A DNA stretch of 64,000 bases from Leucobacter tardus (GTDB taxonomy: Bacteria; Actinomycetota; Actinomycetes; Actinomycetales; Microbacteriaceae), in contig NZ_JAGFBF010000005.1 of the NCBI RefSeq assembly GCF_017583045.1, forward strand, positions 248,001 through 312,000, given 5' to 3'. Positions 19,349 through 27,632 of this stretch are shown here, piece after piece. The notes under the pieces were generated by a model, which ran no database searches, was not told where the DNA came from, and saw nothing but the letters and a program-made list of their open reading frames with translations. A program made the position numbers and the translations under genes. Every line of letters begins with the position of its first letter. Position 1 is the stretch's first letter.

Positions 19349-19354
19349 TCCTCC

Positions 19355-19360
19355 ATTATG
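19355..19360 (-). promoter_or_regulatory. -10 box CATAAT of the ctaE-qcrCAB operon
   Basis: CATAAT on the minus strand ends 6 nt before GTG 19348. It is one base from TANNNT and is the only candidate upstream of this respiratory operon. Confidence 0.55.
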
Positions 19361-19535
19361 GCTGAAAGTTGGGTGTGCGAATTCCATTTGGAATCGGCGC
19401 GCCGAACTTCCATCGGTGTCCTCAGACCACCCTACCGTTTCCTGAGCATCCGAACGCGCGCGCAACCATCTCGTGATCCGACTGCCACCCGGCACGCGCG
19501 TACTCCCACGCGTCTCGTCGGCGCGGACGCGCGGA

Positions 19536-19541
19536 TAGAAT
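19536..19541 (+). promoter_or_regulatory. -10 box TAGAAT, leaderless start of trpD
   Basis: TAGAAT ends 7 nt before ATG 19549. No ribosome-binding site is evident, so trpD is likely leaderless. Confidence 0.75.
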
Positions 19542-19548
19542 GGGAGTC

Positions 19549-20610
19549 ATGACGGATGCACGGACCTGGCCGACCATTCTCACCTCGCTCCTGAGTGGCG
19601 ACGACATCAGCGTGTCGCAGGCCGAGTGGGCGATGGCGGAGATCATGACCGGCTCAGCGTCCGCGGCGCAGATCGGCTCGTTCCTCGTCGCACTCCGGGC
19701 GAAGGGGGTGACCGTCGATGAGATCGTCGGATTCCGAGACGCGATCCTCGCCGAAGCGCTTCCCTTGGATCTCCCAGCCGCATCGCTCGACATCGTCGGC
19801 ACCGGCGGGGATCGCTTCGGCACGGTGAACGTGTCATCGATGGCGTCGATCGTCGCCGCCGCTGCGGGTGCGCCGGTCGTGAAGCACGGCAACCGCGCCG
19901 CGAGCAGCAAGTCCGGATCCTCGGATGTGCTCTCGGCGCTCGGCATCGACCTGTCGCTCGATGCGCCGGCACTGATCTCCTCGTTCGCCGAGACGGGGAT
20001 CGCGTTCGTGCACGCGGCCCGGTTCCTCCCGGGGTTCCGGCATGTCGCCCCCGTGCGCAAGGAGATCGGGATCCCGACGGTGTTCAACTTCCTCGGGCCG
20101 CTCTGCAACCCCGTGAGGCCCGAGGCGTCGGCCGTCGGCGTCGCGGATGCCGACCGGGCGCCGTTGATCGCCGGCGTCTTCCGGATCCGAGGGGCTTCGG
20201 CTCTGGTCTTCCGTGGGGACGACGGACTCGACGAGCTGACGACGACCGGGCACTCGCGGATCTGGGAGGTGAGTCGCGGATCGCTCACCGAGCACGATTT
20301 GGATCCGCGGGATCTCGGGATCGCCCGTGCCGATATCGGCGATCTGCTGGGTGGAACGCCCGTCGAGAACGCGGAGACGGTGCGTCGGACGCTCGCCGGA
20401 GACGTCGGACCGGTGCGTGACATCGTGCTGTTGAACGCGGCGGCCGGCTTGGTCGCATACGAGCTGTTCACGACTCCGGAATCGGCCGAGCGACCGATCC
20501 TCGAACGTCTCGACGCTCAGATGACGCGTGCGGCGGACGCCATCGACAGCGGAGCGGCGGCGACGAAGCTCGACGCTTGGGCCGCATCGACTGCGGCGCT
20601 CGCCAGCTGA
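19549..20610 (+). CDS. trpD: Anthranilate phosphoribosyltransferase
   Basis: Second step of tryptophan synthesis: anthranilate plus PRPP gives phosphoribosyl-anthranilate. The 353 residues show the glycine-rich PRPP loop GTGGDRFGTVNVSSM, the KHGNRAASSKSGSSD segment and the catalytic-site GPLCNPVRPE stretch. ATG 19549 is chosen over ATG 19540, which overlaps the -10 box. It is a single gene with no other trp gene beside it; trpF is about 3 kb away on the other strand. Its stop is 6 nt from the convergent peptidase gene. Confidence 0.95.
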   Translation: MTDARTWPTILTSLLSGDDISVSQAEWAMAEIMTGSASAAQIGSFLVALRAKGVTVDEIVGFRDAILAEALPLDLPAASLDIVGTGGDRFGTVNVSSMASIVAAAAGAPVVKHGNRAASSKSGSSDVLSALGIDLSLDAPALISSFAETGIAFVHAARFLPGFRHVAPVRKEIGIPTVFNFLGPLCNPVRPEASAVGVADADRAPLIAGVFRIRGASALVFRGDDGLDELTTTGHSRIWEVSRGSLTEHDLDPRDLGIARADIGDLLGGTPVENAETVRRTLAGDVGPVRDIVLLNAAAGLVAYELFTTPESAERPILERLDAQMTRAADAIDSGAAATKLDAWAASTAALAS

Positions 20611-20616
20611 GGAGCC

Positions 20617-21414
20617 TCAGTCCTCGTCGTTGTGACGGTTCAGGAACGGCAGCGGATCAACCGCAGTGCCGTCGACCTTGATTACGAGATGCAGGTGCGG
20701 CCCGAACGACATTCCGGTGTTCCCGACCCGGCCTGCCGGGTCACCCGCGCTCACCGCGTCGCCCACCGCGTAGGTGTGTGATGCGAGCTCCATGTGGCAG
20801 TAACGGCTGCTGACCGCCTCATCATCGATCTCGTGGTCGACGATGAGGCCGAAGCCGCATCCGTCGTCGCTGTACCCGGCTTCAGCGACCGTGCCATCGG
20901 CGATGATCGAGATCGGCGTGCCCGCCGGAGCAGCGAAGTCTTGCGCGTCGTGGAACTGCGCGACCGGGGCGCTGCGGTAGCCGAACCCATCGGTGAGCGA
21001 GGCGATGCCGTCGGCGAAGGGGAACTGGACGGCCGACGACGCGACGTTCGTGTACGTCGCCCCCGAGGGCTTCAGGCTTGCAGCTGTCGCGCTGAACGCG
21101 GAGAGGTCGGGTTCCGCTGAGGTGTCCACCACGAGATTCTGTCGCACCGCAGCCGATGCTTCGGTCTCACCCCCGGACGCGAGCATCGGGATCGTGCTGG
21201 CTCCGACCAGGCCGACCACGCTCGCGGCCGCTGTGACGCGCAGTGCCCGATGGATGAACCGACGCTGACGGGTCCGCGGCACAGCGAGCTCATCGCGATC
21301 GAAGCGGAGCTCGGGAAGGAGGGTCATCGCCACCGCGTCCTCGCCGTCCGACGATCCGGTCCCGGGGTCGCTACTGGGGCGACGCTCGTCAGGTGACGGA
21401 AGGGTTCGGGGCAT
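20617..21414 (-). CDS. M23 (LytM-type) peptidase, membrane-anchored
   Basis: Zinc endopeptidase fold that cleaves peptidoglycan crosslinks or activates other hydrolases. The 265 residues have a cytoplasmic N-terminus of about 55, one membrane span or uncleaved signal (RVTAAASVVGLVGASTIPML), a linker and a C-terminal M23 domain with both zinc motifs intact: H-x3-D in FHDAQDFAAP and H-x-H in GPHLHLVI. It is therefore probably catalytically active rather than an EnvC-like activator. Direct repeats resembling an OmpR-family (MtrA-like) site lie 39-54 nt upstream of its start. Confidence 0.88.
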   Translation of the reverse strand: MPRTLPSPDERRPSSDPGTGSSDGEDAVAMTLLPELRFDRDELAVPRTRQRRFIHRALRVTAAASVVGLVGASTIPMLASGGETEASAAVRQNLVVDTSAEPDLSAFSATAASLKPSGATYTNVASSAVQFPFADGIASLTDGFGYRSAPVAQFHDAQDFAAPAGTPISIIADGTVAEAGYSDDGCGFGLIVDHEIDDEAVSSRYCHMELASHTYAVGDAVSAGDPAGRVGNTGMSFGPHLHLVIKVDGTAVDPLPFLNRHNDED

Positions 21415-21452
21415 GCGAGTCCTGTGTCCGGGGGTCAGTGGAGACCCACGTT

Positions 21453-21468
21453 ATCACGAAACGGTCAC
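21453..21468 (-). promoter_or_regulatory. Direct-repeat regulator site before the M23 peptidase gene
   Basis: Minus strand reads GTGAC-CGTTTC-GTGAT: two GTNAY half-sites 11 bp apart, overlapping the stop codon of the upstream eamA gene. An almost identical element precedes rpf at 31039-31054. The 11-bp period suits tandem binding of an OmpR-family regulator such as MtrA; that assignment is inferred. Confidence 0.5.
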
Positions 21469-22397
21469 GGCGAACGGGGTCGTGCGGTCCTCGGGGCAGC
21501 GGTGATGACGATGAGGGCGCCGCCGATGCCGCACATGCCGAGCCACCCGAGTCCGCCGAGGCGTTCCCCGACGACCAGGACTGCCAGGAGTGCGGCGACG
21601 GCCGGCTCGCTGAGCGTGAGGGTCGTCGCGGTGCTCGGGGAGACGCGCGTCAGACCGTACCCGAAAAGGAGATAACCGATGAACATCGGCACGATCGCCA
21701 TGTACGCGCCGACGGCGAGATTCGTTCCGTTTGCGAGGAGAGGCGCCCCCGTCACCAGGAGAACGGGAATGAGGAGCAGCCCGCCGATGCCGAAGACGGC
21801 ACCCATCGAAGCGGCCCGTCCCATGCCGTGCTGCAGCAGTCGATGGACGCACCAGGAGTAGGCCGCGTAGGCGATCCCGGCGATGAGGCCGCAGGCGATC
21901 CCGAGTGCGGTGTCGGCGGCCGAAGCCGCGTCGTCGCCGACTTTCGCCAGAGTGAGGAGGGCTCCGCCACCGATGCCGAGCGCCGCCGCGATGGCCCAGC
22001 GCCGTGACAGCGGCCGTCGCTCGAGAACCCATTCCAGAGCCCCTGACGCCAGGGGAGCGGTGGCCAGCGAGACTGCAGTGCCGATCGCCACCCCGGCGAG
22101 ATGCATCGAACTGTAGAACGCGAGCGGATAGACGAACACGGCGCACGCTCCTGACCAGACGAGTGCAGGGCGTCGACGCAACTCGTGTCGTCGCTTCCGG
22201 AGGTGCGGGACGGCGATGAGGGCCTGCAGGAGTCCGCCGATGCCGAGGGCGGCCGCCCCGATCGCGAGCGGCCCCACCTCAGGGGCGAAGGTCGCCGCTG
22301 TGCCGGTCGTGCCCCAGAGGACTGCGGTCGTGAGCACGGCGAGCGCACCGAGCGTCCGACCATGGTGGGCGACCTGCGATGAAGCGGAATGACTCAT
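21465..22397 (-). CDS. EamA (DMT) family transporter
   Basis: A 310-residue drug/metabolite exporter-type protein with about ten membrane spans in two EamA repeats (first begins LAVLTTAVLWGTTGTAATF; second contains ACGLIAGIAYAAYSWCVHRLL) and a basic C-terminus. The substrate is unknown. Its ATG overlaps the tetR stop by 4 bases, so regulator and transporter form one operon, and the regulator probably responds to the exported compound. Confidence 0.88.
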   Translation of the reverse strand: MSHSASSQVAHHGRTLGALAVLTTAVLWGTTGTAATFAPEVGPLAIGAAALGIGGLLQALIAVPHLRKRRHELRRRPALVWSGACAVFVYPLAFYSSMHLAGVAIGTAVSLATAPLASGALEWVLERRPLSRRWAIAAALGIGGGALLTLAKVGDDAASAADTALGIACGLIAGIAYAAYSWCVHRLLQHGMGRAASMGAVFGIGGLLLIPVLLVTGAPLLANGTNLAVGAYMAIVPMFIGYLLFGYGLTRVSPSTATTLTLSEPAVAALLAVLVVGERLGGLGWLGMCGIGGALIVITAAPRTARPRSP

Positions 22398-22978
22398 GCA
22401 GCGACTGCGGTGGTCTCTGCGTCCAGGATCGCCGCGGCGATGCGCCTGCCGTTCGCGATGCGCTCGGTGCGTCCGTCGAGCCCGGCGCGCGCCATCGCAC
22501 CTTCCAATACGTAGGTCAGGTGCTCGGCGATCTCGTGCGCGCGCGTGTCGTCCAGGATCTCGGCGAGGTGCGCGCGCAGCATGGCCTCGATCTCGGCTTT
22601 GTGGTCGCGCACGGAGGCGCGGGCGGGGTCGCCCGACGGGAACTCCGCCGCGGCGTTGAAGAGGCCGCACCCGCGAAACGTGGCGTCCGGAGCGCTGTCG
22701 GCGTGGTCGAGGTAGGCGTCGAACATGGCGAGACATGCATCGACGGGACCGGTGGCCCGCGCGACACGGAGCGCGTAGAGGCTCAGAAGCTCCTCGTGCC
22801 GCGCCTCGATGTACGCCTCGACGAGTGCGGCCTTCGAGGCGAAGTTGTTGTACAGGCTCATCTTCGCGACTCCCGCCTCGGCGACGATCGCGTCGATCCC
22901 GGTGGCGGCGATGCCGTCGGCTGCGAAGCGCTTCGCGGCGGCGCCGAGGATGCGTTCGCGCGCGGGCCGTGCGGGCAT
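22394..22978 (-). CDS. TetR-family repressor of the eamA operon
   Basis: A 194-residue regulator with an N-terminal helix-turn-helix (about 6-52: IDAIVAEAGVAKMSLYNNFA) and a ligand domain with CGLFNAAAEFPSGDPARA, a pattern seen in AcrR/TetR regulators of efflux. ATG 22978 is chosen for GGGAGGA about 5 nt upstream. An 8-bp inverted repeat overlapping its own -10 box, about 30 nt upstream, makes autorepression very likely. Confidence 0.9.
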   Translation of the reverse strand: MPARPARERILGAAAKRFAADGIAATGIDAIVAEAGVAKMSLYNNFASKAALVEAYIEARHEELLSLYALRVARATGPVDACLAMFDAYLDHADSAPDATFRGCGLFNAAAEFPSGDPARASVRDHKAEIEAMLRAHLAEILDDTRAHEIAEHLTYVLEGAMARAGLDGRTERIANGRRIAAAILDAETTAVAA

Positions 22979-23005
22979 GGTGTCCTCCCGGAGGTGTCGA
23001 CGAGC

Positions 23006-23027
23006 GTGTAGACAGATCAGTCTACAC
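23006..23027 (-). promoter_or_regulatory. TetR operator overlapping the tetR-eamA promoter
   Basis: GTGTAGAC-AGATCA-GTCTACAC: 8-bp perfect inverted repeat with a 6-nt spacer. The minus-strand -10 box TAGACT (23019-23024) lies inside it, so a bound repressor would block tetR-eamA transcription. It is also about 35 bp upstream of the -10 of the divergent gene. Confidence 0.75.
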
Positions 23028-23061
23028 AGTGCGCGCTCGGCATTCTCAGGCGAGCAGAGCG

Positions 23062-23067
23062 TATGCT
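23062..23067 (+). promoter_or_regulatory. -10 box TATGCT, leaderless start
   Basis: TATGCT ends 7 nt before ATG 23075. This picks ATG 23075 over ATG 23063, which lies inside the box. Confidence 0.7.
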
Positions 23068-23074
23068 CGTCCAT

Positions 23075-23584
23075 ATGTGGCTTCGACGCGCATTCTTCCG
23101 ATGGTTGTTCCCGTCCGTCATCGTGCTCCCGCTCTGGCTGCTGGTCGGTTGGGGCGTGTTCGAGGCCGGTGGATGGGCGTTCCTGTGGGTCCTCTTCATC
23201 GCCATCCCGTCGGTCGCGGTGGCGCAGCTCGTGTCAGCGCTGCTGGTGCGCGCGCGCCCCTCGGTGCAGCGTGACCGCGCGGTGTCGTGGCTCGACGTCG
23301 CGGGCTTCGGCCTGTGGCACGTGCTCACCGTGCTCGTCGGGTTGTACTCGCAGCGATGGTTCGGGGTCGCACTCGCTGCCGCGATCGCCGCCGCGCTCAT
23401 CGTGTTCTGGCTCTCGCTCGCGCAGTTCCGCAAGGAGATCGCGGGGGGAGCGGTATTCGGGAACACGCCGTTCCCCGGCCAGGGGCCGTTCCCCGGTCAG
23501 GGCGGTTCGGGGCGGATCGACCCCGGTGATGTGACGATCATCACCGATGCACCTCCGCGCGACCGTCGATCCGAGGACGACTGA
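23075..23584 (+). CDS. Four-span membrane protein of unknown function
   Basis: I do not recognise the family with certainty. The 169 residues contain about four membrane spans (WLFPSVIVLPLWLLVGWGVF; WAFLWVLFIAIPSVAVAQLV; a pair near 85-120) and a cytosolic tail with a PFPGQGPFPGQGGSG repeat and a charged end. It is divergent from tetR-eamA and convergent with trpF; whether the TetR operator also affects it is open. Confidence 0.65.
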   Translation: MWLRRAFFRWLFPSVIVLPLWLLVGWGVFEAGGWAFLWVLFIAIPSVAVAQLVSALLVRARPSVQRDRAVSWLDVAGFGLWHVLTVLVGLYSQRWFGVALAAAIAAALIVFWLSLAQFRKEIAGGAVFGNTPFPGQGPFPGQGGSGRIDPGDVTIITDAPPRDRRSEDD

Positions 23585-23601
23585 CCGCGGGCGGGCGACC
23601 C

Positions 23602-24213
23602 TCAGGCGGATCGCGCCGCAGCGATGAAGCGGACGATCCGGTCGAGGTCTTTGACGCCCGGCTGAGATTCCACGCCGCTCGACACATCGACGCCCCAGGG
23701 TCGTGCGGATCGCACAGCCGTGGCAACCGATTCCGGGTCGAGTCCGCCCGCGAGCAACCAGCCATCGCCGATGCGCTGGTGATCGATCGCCGTGAGATCC
23801 CAGCTCTCGCCTGATCCGGCGGCGACGCCATCGAGGAGGAGCCGTTCTTCGCCGAGCGCTCCCGCGCGGACGTCGGGTTCACGAGCGAGGGAGGTCGCCC
23901 TCCAGACGCGGGGGATGCGCGAGATCGCGGCTGCGAAGTCCTCGGGGGAGTACGCTCCGTGCAGCTGCAGTACGTCGAACCCCAGTCGCACTGCCGTGTC
24001 CGCTGCCTCGCGCGCATCCATCTCGCGAACGACGAGCACGGTGTCGGTCGCCGGTGCGGTCTCGTGAGCCGCGCGGACGACGGCGGCGGCGACCTCGGGC
24101 GTCGCGTGGCGCGGGCTCGGCGCGCTCATGACGACGCCGATCGCGTCCGCGCCTCGCTCGACGGAGAATCGCGCGACCGCCGGGTCGGAGATGCCGCAGA
24201 CCTTGACGTACAT
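23602..24213 (-). CDS. trpF: Phosphoribosylanthranilate isomerase
   Basis: Third step of tryptophan synthesis. The 203 residues form a TIM barrel: N-terminal YVKVCGISD with the catalytic Cys, GVVMSAPSPRHAT, VLQLHGAYSPED, and the phosphate loop LAGGLDPESVATAV with WGVDVSSGVESQPGVKD at the end. The start ATG shares one base with the stop of the upstream DUF418 gene, so it is co-transcribed with a membrane protein rather than with other trp genes. Confidence 0.93.
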   Translation of the reverse strand: MYVKVCGISDPAVARFSVERGADAIGVVMSAPSPRHATPEVAAAVVRAAHETAPATDTVLVVREMDAREAADTAVRLGFDVLQLHGAYSPEDFAAAISRIPRVWRATSLAREPDVRAGALGEERLLLDGVAAGSGESWDLTAIDHQRIGDGWLLAGGLDPESVATAVRSARPWGVDVSSGVESQPGVKDLDRIVRFIAAARSA

Positions 24214-25442
24214 CAGCCGACCTGCCGTTCGGGTGCGGCCGGCGCCGCGCGGTCGAGGCCGCCTGTAGTCAGTCGGCGCAGCAGGATCTCGGCCGGACCG
24301 CGCACGCCGCTCCGCTCGAGCAGCGACGCCAGAATCACGGAGACGAGCCACACGCCGAGTGCGATGCCGAAGGCCGCAGTCGTATTGATGCGCGCTCCGA
24401 GCCCGAAGCCCCATGCCGCGAGGAGCGGAGCGAAGACGACCGACTGGAACAGGTAGCAGGAGAGCGAGCGTTTGCCGACAGCCGCGATGGCGCGCGGCAC
24501 GCCGGACAGGGGAGTGGACAGCCGCTGGCCGATCAGGCCGAACAGTGCGACGTACCCGACACCGCCGGCGATGCCCGTGACCTGTGCGATGCCCATCGTG
24601 CCCCACTCGGCGGTGTCGGGGAGCGGCGAGACCCCGAGGTACCCGAGCGCCGGAAGGATGCCGCCGACTGCGCCGATGAGAATGCCCCCGAGCGCCACGG
24701 CGCCCAGACTGATGCGACTCGAGAGGGTCTCCAGCCACGCGTGCCGGCCGGCGAGCATGCCGATGAGGATCGCGGCGGGTATGGTCAACCCGAAGACAGC
24801 TCCCGGCGCGGAGAAGATCCAGACTCCCACGCGGATGAGCATGGCCAGCCAGAACGACGCGACGCCGTTCATGAAGTCGGCGTTGGACTGCCAGGCGTCG
24901 CCCTGGTCGGCGAGCCCGGCGAGGTCGGGGAAGGCGGCGCCCAGCAGCATCGCCGCACCGAACATGAGGACCGCGCCGCTTGCAAGCACACCGAGGAGCA
25001 CCCAGACGGTGATGCGGAGAACGGTGTCCGATCGGCTGAAGAAGATCGCGGTCAGGATCAGGCCGGCGATACCGTACGTGCCCAGGATGTCTCCGGCGAA
25101 CAGCAGCAGCGCGTGCACGAACCCGAATGCGATGAGCCACCAGTGCCGGCGGAACAGCATGCTGCGGATCGCCGGCTCGGGGACGCCTCTCGCGTAGCGG
25201 GATCGCGAGAACTGCACGATGCCGTAGCCGAAGAGGAAGGCGAACATCGGGTAGATCCTGGCGTCCACGAGCACGATCGCGATGGCTGCGAGCGCGCGGT
25301 CGATGGCACTGCCGTCCAGCGGATGCGCCGATGTCATGGGCGCCTCGTGCCCCCAGAGGTAGAAGGAGACGTTCGCGATGGCGATGAGGAGGAGCATTAC
25401 CCCGCGGGCGAGGTCGGGAGCGCTTGATCGCTGTGCAGCCAT
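24213..25442 (-). CDS. DUF418 membrane protein
   Basis: A 409-residue protein with about ten membrane spans and the features of the DUF418/YeiB group: an N-terminal LARGVMLLLIAIANVSFYLWG segment (quoted in part) and the C-terminal domain with GKRSLSCYLFQSVVFAPLL. Proposed as transporters or acyl-transfer-related membrane proteins, but no function is established. ATG 25442 is picked because a TAGGGT box ends 7 nt upstream. Its stop overlaps the trpF start by one base. Confidence 0.85.
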   Translation of the reverse strand: MAAQRSSAPDLARGVMLLLIAIANVSFYLWGHEAPMTSAHPLDGSAIDRALAAIAIVLVDARIYPMFAFLFGYGIVQFSRSRYARGVPEPAIRSMLFRRHWWLIAFGFVHALLLFAGDILGTYGIAGLILTAIFFSRSDTVLRITVWVLLGVLASGAVLMFGAAMLLGAAFPDLAGLADQGDAWQSNADFMNGVASFWLAMLIRVGVWIFSAPGAVFGLTIPAAILIGMLAGRHAWLETLSSRISLGAVALGGILIGAVGGILPALGYLGVSPLPDTAEWGTMGIAQVTGIAGGVGYVALFGLIGQRLSTPLSGVPRAIAAVGKRSLSCYLFQSVVFAPLLAAWGFGLGARINTTAAFGIALGVWLVSVILASLLERSGVRGPAEILLRRLTTGGLDRAAPAAPERQVG

Positions 25443-25449
25443 GACTCCG

Positions 25450-25455
25450 ACCCTA
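25450..25455 (-). promoter_or_regulatory. -10 box TAGGGT, leaderless start of DUF418-trpF
   Basis: TAGGGT on the minus strand ends 7 nt before ATG 25442. Confidence 0.7.
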
Positions 25456-25486
25456 TCGGCCCGGAACATCATCGGTGCGCCGCAGG

Positions 25487-26812
25487 TCAGTCGAAGATGT
25501 CGTCCAGCAGACCGCCGAGGAGCACTCCGCCGAGCACGGGTCCGAGTACGCTGGCACCTCCGCCACCGAGTGGTCCGCCGCCGCGGTGCCCGCGTCCGCC
25601 GCCCCATCCGCCCCAGTCATCGTCGTCCGGCCGAGCGGAGTCGATGTCGCGCTGCGCGAGACGCACCGCCTCATCGGCCAGCTGTGTGGTGCGCCGCGCC
25701 AATTCCTGAGCCCGCTCGCGCGTGTCCTCGGGAGCCACGAGCGGATCGAGTTCGCTGCGTAGACGCTGCGCTTCGGCGAATCGTGTGCGGGCGTCTGCTC
25801 CGATCCATCCCCGGTGTCCGTTGATGAGCTGGTCGGCGACGCCGAGCGCGCGGTCGGCCGCGTTGACATCGTGCCGTACGTGCTCGAGGGAGGGGAGCGG
25901 GCGTTGGGCGCGCTCCACCGCGGCGTCGAGCGCCGCGTTCGCCTGCGACACGGCGGAGAGGTCGGCGTGAGGATCGCGAGCCTCTCGAGCGCCGGACACC
26001 GTCGAGAGCGCGGCGTCGAGATCGCGCATGGCCGCGTCGAGCGCGGGTGTGCGGGGGAGCCGTGCCGCGCGGACGAGGTCCTCTCGTGAGTCGTCGATCA
26101 CCTCGGCGAGCGTTGACTGTGCGCGTATCGCCTCCACCTCGAACCCGTCCACGCCATCGAGCACGGAGGTCGCGCGACGGACCGATTCGGTAGCGGTCTC
26201 GAGCGCGAGGTTCGCGTCTTCGGCGCGACCGGCGGTGCGTCGCCGCTCGGAGAGCTCGACCGACTGCACCGCGAAATCGAGCAGCTGTTCGGCCTCATCG
26301 GCGGTCAGTCGGATCCGGTGGAGCGCTGAGGAGCTGTACCGCTCACCGAGACGGGCGATGGTGTCGCGAGTCTCGGGAAGCCTGTTGCGCAGACGGTCGA
26401 CGTCGTCGCGCACGTTCTGCGCGACCCTGGGCGCCTCGCGGACGCGCTCGACCTGCACGCGGAGGGCCTCGGTCCGCTCGTCGAGGAGATCCTCGGCCCA
26501 ATCGCAGAGTTGCACGATACGGGCATTGCGGGTGCGGAGCTCCTCGGGGGTGTCCGGGATCTCGTCGTGGTTGAGCTGGTGCAGTTGGAACGCCTCACCG
26601 AGGTGCTGGCGCACGGCCGCGAGGGCTGCTCGCAGATCTTCCGTTGCCGCGTCCCCGAGTTCCGCCGTCGCGAACGCGAGCTCGTCATCGGTCGCGCGGA
26701 TCCGTTCGTCCGCAGTGACCAGCGCGGTCCGCGCACGTCCCGAGAGCGCGTCGTCGGCCTGACCCTGGCGTTCGTCGGCCTCTCGCTTGCGCCGCCCCCA
26801 GAAACCCACCAT
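25487..26812 (-). CDS. Long coiled-coil protein, divergent partner of pspA
   Basis: I do not recognise a domain. The 441 residues are almost entirely charged heptad-like helix (about 5-390) with no signal peptide or membrane span, then a Gly/Asp tail (DDDDWGGWGGGRGHRGGG) and a hydrophobic Gly-rich end (VLGPVLGGVLLGGLLDDIFD). From memory, that tail resembles the C-terminus of TPM-domain proteins encoded beside pspA in other actinobacteria; here the TPM domain and signal peptide are absent. ATG 26812 is 6 nt from a TAGGAT box. A role with PspA at the membrane is inferred from position only. Confidence 0.7.
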   Translation of the reverse strand: MVGFWGRRKREADERQGQADDALSGRARTALVTADERIRATDDELAFATAELGDAATEDLRAALAAVRQHLGEAFQLHQLNHDEIPDTPEELRTRNARIVQLCDWAEDLLDERTEALRVQVERVREAPRVAQNVRDDVDRLRNRLPETRDTIARLGERYSSSALHRIRLTADEAEQLLDFAVQSVELSERRRTAGRAEDANLALETATESVRRATSVLDGVDGFEVEAIRAQSTLAEVIDDSREDLVRAARLPRTPALDAAMRDLDAALSTVSGAREARDPHADLSAVSQANAALDAAVERAQRPLPSLEHVRHDVNAADRALGVADQLINGHRGWIGADARTRFAEAQRLRSELDPLVAPEDTRERAQELARRTTQLADEAVRLAQRDIDSARPDDDDWGGWGGGRGHRGGGPLGGGGASVLGPVLGGVLLGGLLDDIFD

Positions 26813-26818
26813 ATTCCG

Positions 26819-26824
26819 ATCCTA
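26819..26824 (-). promoter_or_regulatory. -10 box TAGGAT, leaderless start of coiled-coil gene
   Basis: TAGGAT on the minus strand ends 6 nt before ATG 26812 and is separated by 13 bp from the pspA -10 box on the plus strand. Confidence 0.7.
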
Positions 26825-26837
26825 GTGTGTTCACATA

Positions 26838-26843
26838 TACAGT
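26838..26843 (+). promoter_or_regulatory. -10 box TACAGT of pspA
   Basis: TACAGT on plus would start transcription near 26850, leaving a short leader containing GAGAGGA (26854-26860) before ATG 26866. Confidence 0.5.
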
Positions 26844-26865
26844 CAGTGGAAACGAGAGGAACCCC

Positions 26866-27600
26866 ATGACGAAGCAGTCCATCTTCGGCCGCATCTCCGC
26901 CCTGGTGCGTGCCAATGTCAATGCTGCGATCGATGCTGCGGAGGACCCGCAGAAGATGATCGACCAGCTCGTTCGCGATTACAGTTCCAGCATCGCCGAC
27001 GCCGAGTCCGCGATCGCCGAGACGATCGGCAACCTGCGTCTGCTGGAACGCGATTACGCCGAAGACGTGGACACCGCGAACGAGTGGGGTCGGAAGGCCA
27101 TCGCGGCGAGCCGCAAGGCGGACGAGATGCGCGCGAGCGGCAACTCCGGTGACGCGGACAAGTTCGATAACCTGGCGAAGGTCGCACTGCAGCGGCAGAT
27201 CAGTGCCGAGAACGAGGCCAAGGAGGCCGCTCCGACGATCGCGACGCAGACGGAGGTCGTCGATCGCCTGAAAGCGGGCCTCCAGGGCATGAAGGAGAAG
27301 CTCGAGCAGCTGAAGGCGAAGCGGAACGAGCTGGTCGCTCGCGCCAAGGTCGCTGAGGCGCAGAACCGCGTTGCCGATGCGGTGAAGTCGGTCGACTTCC
27401 TGGACCCGAACAGCGAGCTTGGACGCTTCGAGGACAAGATTCGTCGCCAGGAGGCACTGGCGCAGGGCAAGCAGGAGCTCGCGGCCTCGAGTCTCGACCA
27501 GCAGTTCATAGAACTCGAGAATCTGGGCGAGGTCACCGAGGTGGAGGCGCGCCTCGCCGCGCTGAAGAGCGGACCCGCACCGCAAGCGATCGACCGGTGA
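26866..27600 (+). CDS. pspA: PspA/IM30 family membrane-stress protein
   Basis: ESCRT-III-like protein that coats and repairs the cytoplasmic membrane. The 244 residues are all helical: N-terminal amphipathic helix region (SIFGRISALVRANVNAAID, the known lipid-binding end), DPQKMIDQLVRDY, and long coiled coils through ELAASSLDQQFIELE. Length matches the family. ATG 26866 follows GAGAGGA by 5 nt. It is divergent from the coiled-coil gene, across a 53-nt shared promoter region; no pspBC or clgR homologue is nearby. Confidence 0.92.
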   Translation: MTKQSIFGRISALVRANVNAAIDAAEDPQKMIDQLVRDYSSSIADAESAIAETIGNLRLLERDYAEDVDTANEWGRKAIAASRKADEMRASGNSGDADKFDNLAKVALQRQISAENEAKEAAPTIATQTEVVDRLKAGLQGMKEKLEQLKAKRNELVARAKVAEAQNRVADAVKSVDFLDPNSELGRFEDKIRRQEALAQGKQELAASSLDQQFIELENLGEVTEVEARLAALKSGPAPQAIDR

Positions 27601-27632
27601 CCGGGGTCCGCTGAGAGGCGGGTCGGAGACAG

